From: Streptomyces endophytica
GTDB taxonomy: Bacteria; Actinomycetota; Actinomycetes; Streptomycetales; Streptomycetaceae
Length of the DNA: 64,000 nt
Assembly (NCBI RefSeq): GCF_026153355.1
Contig: NZ_CP110636.1
Location: forward strand, 6,820,001-6,884,000
Reading direction: 5' to 3'
In this document: one piece after another, positions 25,693 through 33,473 of the stretch
Layout of the letters: each line of letters begins with the position of its first letter
Numbering within the stretch: position 1 is the stretch's first letter
The notes under the pieces: generated by a model
Told to the model about the DNA's origin: nothing
Databases searched by the model: none
Seen by the model: only the letters and a program-made list of their open reading frames with translations
Made by a program: the position numbers and the translations under genes

Positions 25693-28600
25693 TTGCCGGA
25701 AGCGCCGAGCACCATCACATCGGTATTCGCCGCCCGGGTGGGCGAGAAGAAGGACGCGCCCGCGGTCGGGCGCGGCGGCGGTGCCGCGCTGTCCTACGGC
25801 GCGCTCGACGAACGCAGTGACGCCCTCGCCCGCGCCCTGGCCGGTTGCGGGGTCCGGCCGGAGGACCGCGTCGGCATCCTGATGGAGCGCGCCCCGGACG
25901 TCGTGGTCGCGCTGCTCGGCACGCTGAAGGCCGGGGGTGCCTACGCCCCGCTGGACGTCCGCTCCCCTGCCGCCCGGCTGCGGACGGTGATCGGCGAGTG
26001 CGGGACCCGGCTGGTGCTGGTGGACACCGCGGAGCGGGCCGCGGCGCTCCGCGCGAGCTGCACCGCGGACCCCACCGGCGCTCTCGCCGGCGTGGCGGTG
26101 CGGGTCGTCGGGGAGCTGCTGGACCGCGCGCCGGCGGACCCGGTGGCGCCCCCGCCGCCCGTGTTACCGGAGCAACTCGCGTACGTCATCCACACGTCGG
26201 GCTCGACCGGCCGCCCGAAGGGCGTGGCGATCAGCCACCGGGACGTGGTGGAGTTCGCGGCCGACGACTGCTGGGCCGGTATCGACGCGCGGGTGCTGCT
26301 GCAGTCGCCGCTGGAATTCGATGCGTCGGTCTACCAGATCCTGGTGCCGCTGCTGCGCGGCGGGACCGTGGTCGTCGCGCCGCCGGGGCGGCTGGATCCG
26401 GCCACGCTGGTGCGGACCCTCGCCGCCGAGCGGATCACCTCCACGTTCATCACCCCGTCGATGTTCAACCTGATGACGGAGGAGTCGCCGGACGCCTTCG
26501 CGCACGGCTGCCAGGTGTGGATGGGCGGCGAGGTGGCCTCCCCCAGCGCGGTCGCGCGGACGCTGGCGGCCTCCGGTCCGGGGTCGGTGGTCAATGTCTA
26601 CGGGCCGACCGAGGTGACCGTGTTCGCCACCCGGCACCTGGTCACGGGGGTGGGCGACGGGCCGGTCCCGATCGGCTCGGCGCTGGCCGGTGTCCGCACC
26701 CATGTGCTGGACGAGCTCCTGCGGCCGGTCGGCCCGGGCGAGGTGGGCGAGCTCTACCTGGCCGGGCGGGGCGTGGCGCGCGGCTACTGGGGGCGGCCGG
26801 AGCTGACCGCCGGCCGGTTCGTGGCGGACCCGTTCGCGCGGGACGGCAGCCGGATGTACCGTACCGGCGATCTGGTGCGGCGCCGCGCGGACGGGCTGCT
26901 GGAGTACTTCGGCCGCGAGGACAACCAGATCAAGCTGCGCGGTTTCCGCATCGAGCTCGGCGAGATCGAGCACCAGCTGACCCGCCGGGGCGACGTCGCC
27001 GCGGCGGCGGTCGTTCCGCTGCCCGACCATCACGGCGGCAAGAACCTGGTCGGGTACGTCGTTCCGGCCGCGCCGGCCACCGCCGGGACCGTCGGGGAGG
27101 ACTGGCCGGCCCGGCTGCTGGACGCGCTGCGGCTGGCCCTGCCCGGGCACATGGTCCCGGCCGCCTGTGTGGTGGTGGACCGGCTGCCGCTGACGAACAA
27201 CGGCAAGCTGGATGTGCGGGCGCTGCCGGCGCCGGTGTTCGAGGGTGCCGGCCGGGCCCCGCGCGACGAGACCGAGCGGCTGCTGTGCCGGGTGTTCGCG
27301 GACGTGCTGGGCGTGGACCGGGTGGGCATCGACGACAGCTTCTTCGCGCTGGGCGGGCACTCGCTGACCGCGACCCGTGCGGCGGTGGGCATCGGCGCCG
27401 CGCTCGGCGTCCGGCCGGGCCTGGAGGACCTGTTCGCGGCGCCGACGGTCGCCGGGCTGGCGGCCCGGCTGCGGCACCGCATGGAGGCCGGGCCGGCGGC
27501 CCGCGTCCCGCTGGTGGCGGGAGCGCGCGAGGGCCGCGCCGAACTGTCGCACGCGCAGCGGCGGTTGTGGCTGCTGTACCAGCTCATGGGGGACGCCGAC
27601 CCGGGCTACCACATCCCGCTGGTCTTCCGCCTGCCCGGCCCGGTGGACATCGACGCGCTGCGCGCCGCCCTGGCCGATGTGACGACCCGTCACGAGAGCC
27701 TGCGGACGGTCTTCCCCGCCGACGGTGAGACCTCCTACCAAAGGGTTCTCGACCCGGCCGACGCCCGGCCCGGTCTGACCGTCACCGACTGCCGGCCCGC
27801 CGAGGTGGAGCAGCTGCTGACGCGCGCCGTGCGCGCCCCGTTCGACCTGGAGAGCGAGCTGCCGCTGCGGCTGTCGCTGTTCCGCACCGGCGAGGAGAAC
27901 GTGCTGCTGGTGGTGTTGCACCACATCGCCGCCGACGGCTGGTCCTTCACCCCGCTCTTCCGCGATCTGTCCCGGGCCTACGCCGCGCGGCGCGCGGGCA
28001 AGGCGCCCGACTTCCCTCCGCTGCCGGTCCAGTACCGGGACTACGCGGCCTGGCAGCACCGGACCCTCGGCGACCGCGACGATCCGGACAGCCCGCTCGC
28101 ACGGCAGCTGGCGCACTGGCGCACCGCGCTGGCGGGGATCCCCCGGTGCACCCCGCTGCCCGGTGACCGTCCCCGTCCGGAGTTGGCCGGCGGCGCGGGC
28201 GACGTGGTGGAGTTCGTGATCCCCGCGGAGCTGCGCCGGGCGCTGGACGAGCTGGCCCGGACCAGCGGCTGCACGCTGTTCGTGGTGCTGCAGGCCGCGC
28301 TGGCCGGACTGCTGACCCGGCTGGGCGGCGGCGAGGACATCGTGGTCGGGACGCCGACCGCGGGCCGCGCGGACGAGGCGCTGGACGATCTCGTGGGCTT
28401 CTTCGTCAACACCGTCGTGCTGCGCACCGACACCTCCGGCGATCCGTCCTTCGGCGAGCTGCTGCACCGGGTGCGACAGGCGTGGGTCCCCGCCTACGCC
28501 CATCAGGACGTGCCGTTCGACCTGCTGGTGGAGGCGGTCAATCCGCCGCGGAGCCTGGCCCACCACCCGGTGTTCCAGATCGCGTTCGGGCTGCTGAACA

Positions 28601-28887
28601 CCGCCGGGTCGGCGCTGGTGCTGGACGGCACCGCCCATGAGTGGCGGCTGGCCGGCTCCGGCGCGGCCCGCTTCGACCTGGCCTTCGACCTGGTCAGCCG
28701 GACGGCGCCGGACGGCGCGCCGGGCGCGCTGGACGTCAGCCTGGAATACGCGACCGAGCTGTTCGACCGTGCCACCGTGCGGCGGCTGGCGGACCGATAC
28801 GTCCGGCTGCTGCGCGAGGTGGCCGCCGACCCGGACCGGCGGCTCGGCGCACTCCCCCTCGATCCTCCGGAAAGGTCATCATCATGA
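25693..28887 (+). CDS. NRPS2: A-T-C nonribosomal peptide synthetase
   Basis: 1064 residues. The A domain (about 1-500) has HTSGSTGRPKG, YGPTEVT and NNGKLDVRAL. The carrier T has GGHSLTATR (Ser557). The C domain (about 600-1040) has HHIAADGWS (743-751) and SHAQRRLW. The pocket reads DAYFWGVV, for which I know no match; it is probably hydrophobic. With C at its end it should start the chain and pass it to the first T of NRPS1. The start is TTG at 25693, seven bases after GAAAGGGG; no better start exists. A TTA codon lies at 26164 (codon 158). The stop overlaps mbtH by ATGA. Confidence 0.93.
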   Translation: MPEAPSTITSVFAARVGEKKDAPAVGRGGGAALSYGALDERSDALARALAGCGVRPEDRVGILMERAPDVVVALLGTLKAGGAYAPLDVRSPAARLRTVIGECGTRLVLVDTAERAAALRASCTADPTGALAGVAVRVVGELLDRAPADPVAPPPPVLPEQLAYVIHTSGSTGRPKGVAISHRDVVEFAADDCWAGIDARVLLQSPLEFDASVYQILVPLLRGGTVVVAPPGRLDPATLVRTLAAERITSTFITPSMFNLMTEESPDAFAHGCQVWMGGEVASPSAVARTLAASGPGSVVNVYGPTEVTVFATRHLVTGVGDGPVPIGSALAGVRTHVLDELLRPVGPGEVGELYLAGRGVARGYWGRPELTAGRFVADPFARDGSRMYRTGDLVRRRADGLLEYFGREDNQIKLRGFRIELGEIEHQLTRRGDVAAAAVVPLPDHHGGKNLVGYVVPAAPATAGTVGEDWPARLLDALRLALPGHMVPAACVVVDRLPLTNNGKLDVRALPAPVFEGAGRAPRDETERLLCRVFADVLGVDRVGIDDSFFALGGHSLTATRAAVGIGAALGVRPGLEDLFAAPTVAGLAARLRHRMEAGPAARVPLVAGAREGRAELSHAQRRLWLLYQLMGDADPGYHIPLVFRLPGPVDIDALRAALADVTTRHESLRTVFPADGETSYQRVLDPADARPGLTVTDCRPAEVEQLLTRAVRAPFDLESELPLRLSLFRTGEENVLLVVLHHIAADGWSFTPLFRDLSRAYAARRAGKAPDFPPLPVQYRDYAAWQHRTLGDRDDPDSPLARQLAHWRTALAGIPRCTPLPGDRPRPELAGGAGDVVEFVIPAELRRALDELARTSGCTLFVVLQAALAGLLTRLGGGEDIVVGTPTAGRADEALDDLVGFFVNTVVLRTDTSGDPSFGELLHRVRQAWVPAYAHQDVPFDLLVEAVNPPRSLAHHPVFQIAFGLLNTAGSALVLDGTAHEWRLAGSGAARFDLAFDLVSRTAPDGAPGALDVSLEYATELFDRATVRRLADRYVRLLREVAADPDRRLGALPLDPPERSSS

Positions 28888-29108
28888 ATCCCTTCGACGA
28901 CACGGACGGCACGTTCAAGGTCCTGGTCAACGCCGAGGGCCAGTACTCCCTGTGGCCGTCGTTCGCCGAGGTCCCGGAAGGCTGGGAAGTACGGCTGGAC
29001 GACCGCGGACGGGCGGAGTGCACCGCGTACATCGAGGAGCACTGGACGGACCTGCGGCCGGCCTCCCTGGTGGCGGCGATGGCCGCGGCGCAGGACGGCA
29101 GGGGCTGA
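28884..29108 (+). CDS. MbtH-family NRPS accessory protein
   Basis: 74 residues, complete. It has the family signature NAEGQYSLWPSFAEVPEGWE and AYIEEHWTDLRP with the conserved Trp residues. MbtH proteins bind A domains and make them soluble and active, so it probably serves NRPS1, NRPS2 or the free A-T protein. Its start overlaps the NRPS2 stop by four bases, so it is made together with NRPS2. Confidence 0.95.
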   Translation: MNPFDDTDGTFKVLVNAEGQYSLWPSFAEVPEGWEVRLDDRGRAECTAYIEEHWTDLRPASLVAAMAAAQDGRG

Positions 29109-29114
29109 CCCGGG

Positions 29115-30185
29115 ATGCCCGCGACGACCTCTGCCCCTTCCGGGCCGTTGGGCCAACTCGGCCTGGATCACCTCGGTTTCGCGGTCGGCGATCTGCCGGC
29201 GGCCGCCGAGCCGTTCACCGCGCGCTACGGCTTCGGCGTCCTGGACCGTTTTCCCGGCGCCCCGGGTGCCCCTGAGGACGGTGTCCGCACGGTGGCGGTG
29301 GGTGCCGGCGGCATCCGGCTGGTGCTGACCGCCGCGCAGGACGCCGGGCATCCGGCCGCCCGGTACGTCGCGCGCCACGGCGACGGGGTCCGGGACATCG
29401 CACTGCGCACGCCGGACGCGGCGGCCGCCTTCGCCGAGGCGGTGCGGCGGGGCGCGGAACCGGTGGCCGGGCCGGCCGGGCGGGACGGGGTGGTGACCGC
29501 CTCGGTCACCGGGTTCGGCGACGTGGTGCACACCTTCGTGCAGCGGCCCGGACCGGCGGCCGGTGTCCCCGGCCCGTCGGCGACCGGACTGCACGGGATC
29601 GACCACCTCGCGGTGTGTCTGGAGCCGGGGCGGCTGGGGCCGACCGTCGAGTACTACGAACGGGCGCTGGGCTTCGCCGCGGTGTTCACCGAGCGCATCG
29701 TCGTCGGCGCACAGGCGATGGACTCGGTCGTGGTGCAGAACGACGCCGGGACCGTCACGCTGACGCTGATAGAGCCGGACACCGGCCGGGCGCCGGGCCA
29801 GATCGACCGGTTCCTGGCTTCCCACGGCGGCGCGGGCGTGCAGCACGTCGCGTTCGCGTCGGACGACATCGTGCGTTCGGTGGGGCTGCTGTCGGCGCGC
29901 GGCATCGGCTTCCTGGACACCCCCAGCACCTACTACGACCTGATCCCGGGCCGGCTCACGCTCTCCCGGCACTCGGTCGACGAGCTGCGGGACCTGAACG
30001 TGCTGGCCGACCAGGACCAGGACGGCCAGCTGCTGCAGATCTTCACCCGGTCCCGGCACCCGCGCGGCACGCTGTTCTTCGAGGTCATCGAGCGGCTGGG
30101 CGCCCGGACGTTCGGCAGCGGCAACATCAAGGCGCTGTACGAGGCGGTGGAGTTGCAGGAGAACAGGTCGGACGCGACCCGGTGA
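29115..30185 (+). CDS. hmaS: 4-hydroxymandelate synthase (HmaS1)
   Basis: 356 residues, two vicinal-oxygen-chelate domains of the HPPD/HmaS family. It turns 4-hydroxyphenylpyruvate, O2 and Fe2+ into 4-hydroxymandelate, the first committed step to Hpg. Iron ligands are seen in GIDHLAV (His), GVQHVAF (His) and FFEVIERLG (Glu). The C-terminal helix reads FGSGNIKALYEAVE: HPPD has Phe where this has Ile, a known switch residue between the two reactions, so I call HmaS. Six bases after mbtH in the NRPS2 operon. A second copy is at 58620. Confidence 0.88.
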   Translation: MPATTSAPSGPLGQLGLDHLGFAVGDLPAAAEPFTARYGFGVLDRFPGAPGAPEDGVRTVAVGAGGIRLVLTAAQDAGHPAARYVARHGDGVRDIALRTPDAAAAFAEAVRRGAEPVAGPAGRDGVVTASVTGFGDVVHTFVQRPGPAAGVPGPSATGLHGIDHLAVCLEPGRLGPTVEYYERALGFAAVFTERIVVGAQAMDSVVVQNDAGTVTLTLIEPDTGRAPGQIDRFLASHGGAGVQHVAFASDDIVRSVGLLSARGIGFLDTPSTYYDLIPGRLTLSRHSVDELRDLNVLADQDQDGQLLQIFTRSRHPRGTLFFEVIERLGARTFGSGNIKALYEAVELQENRSDATR

Positions 30186-30191
30186 GCCCCT

Positions 30192-30211
30192 CCGGCCCGC
30201 GTCCGGGCCGG
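30192..30211. terminator. Hairpin between convergent hmaS1 and regulator
   Basis: CCGGCCCG-CGTC-CGGGCCGG forms an eight-bp GC stem with a four-base loop. It fills the gap between the two convergent genes, so it could end transcripts from both sides. There is no U tract, as is usual in these bacteria. Confidence 0.5.
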
Positions 30212-31240
30212 TCAGAAGGTCCGTTCCCGCGGAGGAGCGCCGGGCGGCTCGGGCAGCCACAGCAGACCGGAGGTGGCCAGCAGATAGCCGAGCTGGGCGC
30301 GGCTGTTGCTGCCCAGCTGCTGGGAGACCCGGCTGATGTGCTTGGCGACGCTGCGGCGGCTCATGCCCATCCGGCGGGCGATGGAGTCGTCGGTCTCGCC
30401 GGACACCACGGCCTGCAGGATGGCCCGCTGGACGTCGGAGGTGATCAGCGGGGAACGGGCCGGTACGCCGCCCGGTCCGACCGGCACCGAACGGGACCAG
30501 GCACTGTCGAAGAGCGCGGCGAGGAAGCGCAGCAGGGCGGGGTGCCGGATCTGCAGGGCGCTGTCGCTGCGCTCCTCGGAGGTGGGGATGAAGGCCACCT
30601 GCCGGTCACAGATGATCATCCGCTCGAACACCTCGACCAGGGTGTGCACTTCGGCCCCGGCGGCGGTGACCTTCTCGACGTAGGCCAGCGTGGGTGCGTG
30701 CGAGCGGACGGTGTGCTGGTAGATCGTCCGCTGCCGGACGCCCCGTTCGAGCATCCGCAGGTCCCGGTCGAGCGCCTCGCTCAGCAGGTGTTCCGGGCGG
30801 CCGCCGCCGGGCTGGGTGGTGAGGAGTTCCTCGCGGCAGCCGGCCACGGCGGCCTCCAGGGCGTTGCTGATGACCGTGGCGCCGTTGAGGACGGTGAGCG
30901 TGGGCTGTTCGCGCTTCCTGGCGTCGTCGTAGGTCCGGGTGAAGACGGAGAGGGTGGCCTGGACGGAGCGGTAGGCGCGCTGCTGGTCGGCGATCGCCTC
31001 TTCTATGGGGCGCAGCGCGGCGATCGCCGCCGCCTCGGGCGGCACGGGGGTGGTGGCGCCGGGAGTCCGTGGATCGTCGGCGATGAGGCCGAGTGCGCGC
31101 AGGCACGGCGGGGCGGTCTCGCGGCGCGCCGTTCCGTCACGGAGAATGCTCCGGTAGTAGCTCAGCGCATCGCCGCATACCCGACCTGAGGGTAATTCAC
31201 CCCCATTGCACTGACATCGACCCAGTTCTTCATCGTTCAC
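30212..31240 (-). CDS. TrmB/LuxR-type cluster-situated transcriptional regulator
   Basis: About 342 residues. The middle has the sensor pattern of streptomycete TrmB-like regulators (RQRTIYQHTVRSHAPTLAY, MIICDRQVAFIPTS, HPALLRFLAALFDSAW). The C-terminus is a LuxR helix-turn-helix: VQRAILQAVVSGETDDSIARRMGMSRRSVAKHISRV. No phospho-receiver domain. The GTG at 31240 is chosen because coding character starts there; no ribosome site is clear, and the frame stays open to 31765. Codon 16 would be TTA (31193-31195), a bldA-type control point. It faces a small secreted peptide gene. Confidence 0.8.
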   Translation of the reverse strand: MNDEELGRCQCNGGELPSGRVCGDALSYYRSILRDGTARRETAPPCLRALGLIADDPRTPGATTPVPPEAAAIAALRPIEEAIADQQRAYRSVQATLSVFTRTYDDARKREQPTLTVLNGATVISNALEAAVAGCREELLTTQPGGGRPEHLLSEALDRDLRMLERGVRQRTIYQHTVRSHAPTLAYVEKVTAAGAEVHTLVEVFERMIICDRQVAFIPTSEERSDSALQIRHPALLRFLAALFDSAWSRSVPVGPGGVPARSPLITSDVQRAILQAVVSGETDDSIARRMGMSRRSVAKHISRVSQQLGSNSRAQLGYLLATSGLLWLPEPPGAPPRERTF

Positions 31241-31349
31241 AACTATGCAGGTTACATTTGTGCACCCCGTCCGCAGTCCAATGATCTTGATCGGCCGAAG
31301 AAGATAAGCGGCGCCAGCCACATCCTTGGCCGCACAATGGGGGACCACG

Positions 31350-31523
31350 ATGCCTCGCATCCTGCGCGTTTTCACCATCGCCGCCGTCCTGGCCACCGCC
31401 GCCGGATATGGAATTGACCATTCCGCTCCGTCCGTCGCGCGCGCGGGCCACCTCACCTCCGGCGTCGTCCTCGGCGACTCGGCCTGGGGCCGCGTTCCCA
31501 CCCCGCACACCGGGCCGTTCTGA
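31350..31523 (+). CDS. Small secreted peptide precursor
   Basis: 57 residues: basic start MPRILR, hydrophobic core VFTIAAVLATAAGYGI, likely signal peptidase site after SVARA, and a predicted mature peptide of about 25 residues ending GDSAWGRVPTPHTGPF. No Cys, so not a lipoprotein or disulfide toxin, and no RiPP leader motif that I know. The ATG at 31350 has GGGGGA upstream. It lies between the TrmB/LuxR and LmbU regulators and is divergent from the former. A signalling peptide is possible but unproven. Confidence 0.6.
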   Translation: MPRILRVFTIAAVLATAAGYGIDHSAPSVARAGHLTSGVVLGDSAWGRVPTPHTGPF

Positions 31524-31637
31524 GCGCCCTGGGCTGAGCATTTTCTGACGGGCGGCCGCCCCATCCGGGCCTCACACGGGGTCCGGCCAGGTGCGCGGAA
31601 CCCGTCCGGTTCGAAGCAACTGCACCGAGGAGAAGCT

Positions 31638-32306
31638 TTGAGCACATCGTCCGCGGCCCTGGGCACCGCTCCGCGCGCCGGGTCGGGCAAGGAAATCACC
31701 GAACTCCCCGCCGTACGGCCCCGGCAGACCGCGCCGGACGACGCCGCGCGGGGCGTGTTCGTCACCCGCGTCGGCCTCCAGATCCCCGCCGCGGTCAGCT
31801 ACGACACCTGGAAGAGCGCGGGCCGGAGGATCTCGGCCGTCGCCAACTCGTCGGCCTGGTGCCTGGGCGACTGGCTGATCTACGGCCAGTGGCGCTACAC
31901 CGACCGCTACCGCAGGGCCGTCGACGCGGTCGGCCTCGACTACCAGACCCTGCGCAACTACGCCTGGGTGGCCCGGCGGTTCGAGGTGTCCCGCCGGCGG
32001 GACAGCCTCAGCTTCCACCACCACGCGGAGGTGGCGTCGCTGCCGCCCCATGAGCAAGACTACTGGCTCAACCGGGCCGAGGAACTGGGCTGGTCGCGCA
32101 ATCAGTTACGGGCGAACGTCCGGGCCGCCCGGGAAACCGGACCGGCCGCCACCCGCAAGACCGCATCCGTCGGAATCCAGCTCACCCTGGAACGCATCGC
32201 CCGCTACCGCGCGGCCGCGGAACGCAGCGACAGCAGCCTGGAAACCTGGATGGTGGACCGGCTGGACCTCGCGGCCAGCAACGCGCTCGGCAGTTACAGC
32301 GGCTGA
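31638..32306 (+). CDS. LmbU-family transcriptional regulator
   Basis: 222 residues. It matches the LmbU/HrmB family of cluster-situated activators: VGLQIPAAVSYDTWKSAGRRI, SAWCLGDWLIYGQWRY, TLRNYAWVARRFEVSRRRDSLSFHHHAEVASL and LGWSRNQLRANVR. These proteins bind palindromic sites at cluster promoters. The start is TTG at 31638 with GAGGAG five bases upstream. A TTA codon lies at 32106 (codon 157), so it should depend on the bldA tRNA. Likely activator of the divergent NRPS1/NRPS2 promoters, where a fitting palindrome is found. Confidence 0.9.
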   Translation: MSTSSAALGTAPRAGSGKEITELPAVRPRQTAPDDAARGVFVTRVGLQIPAAVSYDTWKSAGRRISAVANSSAWCLGDWLIYGQWRYTDRYRRAVDAVGLDYQTLRNYAWVARRFEVSRRRDSLSFHHHAEVASLPPHEQDYWLNRAEELGWSRNQLRANVRAARETGPAATRKTASVGIQLTLERIARYRAAAERSDSSLETWMVDRLDLAASNALGSYSG

Positions 32307-32353
32307 CCCCCGGTGCCCCGGAACGCCGTACCCGAAAAGGCGCTGAGTGAAAG

Positions 32354-33388
32354 GTGCTGAACGTGCGTCCTGCCCACCTGCCGGATTCCCCGTCGCTCGC
32401 CTGGGAACTCGCCCCGGGAAAGCCCGCACTGGCCCGGATAACCGGCCTGGCCGACATGGCCGCGGCCCGTGCCTGGCTCGCCACCGCCCGCCCGGAACTG
32501 ACCCGGGCGCTGCACACCCACGGGGCGGTCTGTCTGCGCGGCCTGCCCCTGACGGAGGTCGGTGACGTCGCCGCGGTCCGCGACGTCCTGATCCCCGAGG
32601 CCACGCCGTACCGCGAAAAGGCCACCCCGCGCAGCGACTTCGGCCAGGGCGTCTACTCGTCCACGGACCTGCCGGCGTCCCAGCGCATCCACATGCACAA
32701 CGAGAACAGCTACACCCTGACCTTCCCCGGCCTGCTGCTGTTCGCCTGCCTGACCGCGCCGGAGGAGGGCGGCGCCACCCCGGTCGCCGACTGCCGCAAG
32801 GTGCTCGACCACATCCCCGCGCCCCTGGTGGCGAAGATGCGGCAGACCGGCTGGCTGCTCCGCCGCAGCTACTCCGACCACATCTCCACCGACTGGCGCA
32901 GCGCGTTCGGCTCCGACGACCGGGCTGCGGTGGAGCGCTACTGCGCGGACAACCTGATCGCGCACGCCTGGCAGGAGGACGGCAACCTGCGCACCGGCCA
33001 GGTGCGGCCCGGCGTCGTCAGCCACCCGGTGACCGGGGACGAGGTCTGGTTCAACCACCTGGTCTTCTGGAACGAGTGGTCGCTGGACGAGGAGCTGCGG
33101 GAGATCCTGCTCGACGAGTTCGGACCGGACGGACTGCCCTTCCGCACGGCCTTCGGCGACGGCAGCCCGCTGACCCGGGAGGACCTGGCGGCCATCCAGG
33201 CGGCGTACGACGCGGCGACGGTCCGCGAGCCCTGGCAGCCGGGCGATCTGCTGCTGGTCGACAACATCCTCACCGCGCACGGCCGCGACCCGTTCCGCGG
33301 CGACCGCCGGATCGCGGTGTCGATGGGCGCACCGGTCGAACTGTCCGCCTGCCGGCCCACCGTGCCGCCGGCCGCCGCGTTCGGCTGA
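32354..33388 (+). CDS. TauD/TfdA-type Fe(II)/2-oxoglutarate dioxygenase (SyrP-like)
   Basis: 344 residues. The iron-binding set is His115-x-Glu117 in IHMHNENSYTLTFPG and His309 in ILTAHGRDPFRGDRR, with the Arg that holds 2-oxoglutarate. His-x-Glu (not Gly or Ala) means hydroxylation rather than halogenation. SyrP-like enzymes hydroxylate amino acids while attached to carrier proteins. The next gene is a free A-T didomain with a Gln-like code, so beta-hydroxylation of that residue is the best guess. Start GTG at 32354; GTG at 32363, eight bases after AAAGG, is equally good. Confidence 0.88.
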   Translation: MLNVRPAHLPDSPSLAWELAPGKPALARITGLADMAAARAWLATARPELTRALHTHGAVCLRGLPLTEVGDVAAVRDVLIPEATPYREKATPRSDFGQGVYSSTDLPASQRIHMHNENSYTLTFPGLLLFACLTAPEEGGATPVADCRKVLDHIPAPLVAKMRQTGWLLRRSYSDHISTDWRSAFGSDDRAAVERYCADNLIAHAWQEDGNLRTGQVRPGVVSHPVTGDEVWFNHLVFWNEWSLDEELREILLDEFGPDGLPFRTAFGDGSPLTREDLAAIQAAYDAATVREPWQPGDLLLVDNILTAHGRDPFRGDRRIAVSMGAPVELSACRPTVPPAAAFG

Positions 33389-33473
33389 CCGGCCGCCGCA
33401 CGGCCCGCCGGACCGCCCTTCCCCTTCCTCCCCCCTCCGCGGGACGCCCCCGCGCGGCACAAGGAGTCTGTTC

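Noticed and set aside
29115..30185. Tyrosine-catabolic 4-hydroxyphenylpyruvate dioxygenase
   Set aside because: Ile replaces the Phe of HPPD in the C-terminal helix and the gene is inside an NRPS operon whose partner uses Hpg. The same applies to the copy at 58620.
31241..31765. N-terminal extension of the TrmB/LuxR regulator up to 31765
   Set aside because: The extra 175 residues lack family likeness and would cover the small peptide gene and its promoter on the other strand.
32354..33388. Non-haem halogenase
   Set aside because: The iron motif is His-x-Glu; halogenases have Gly or Ala in place of the acid.
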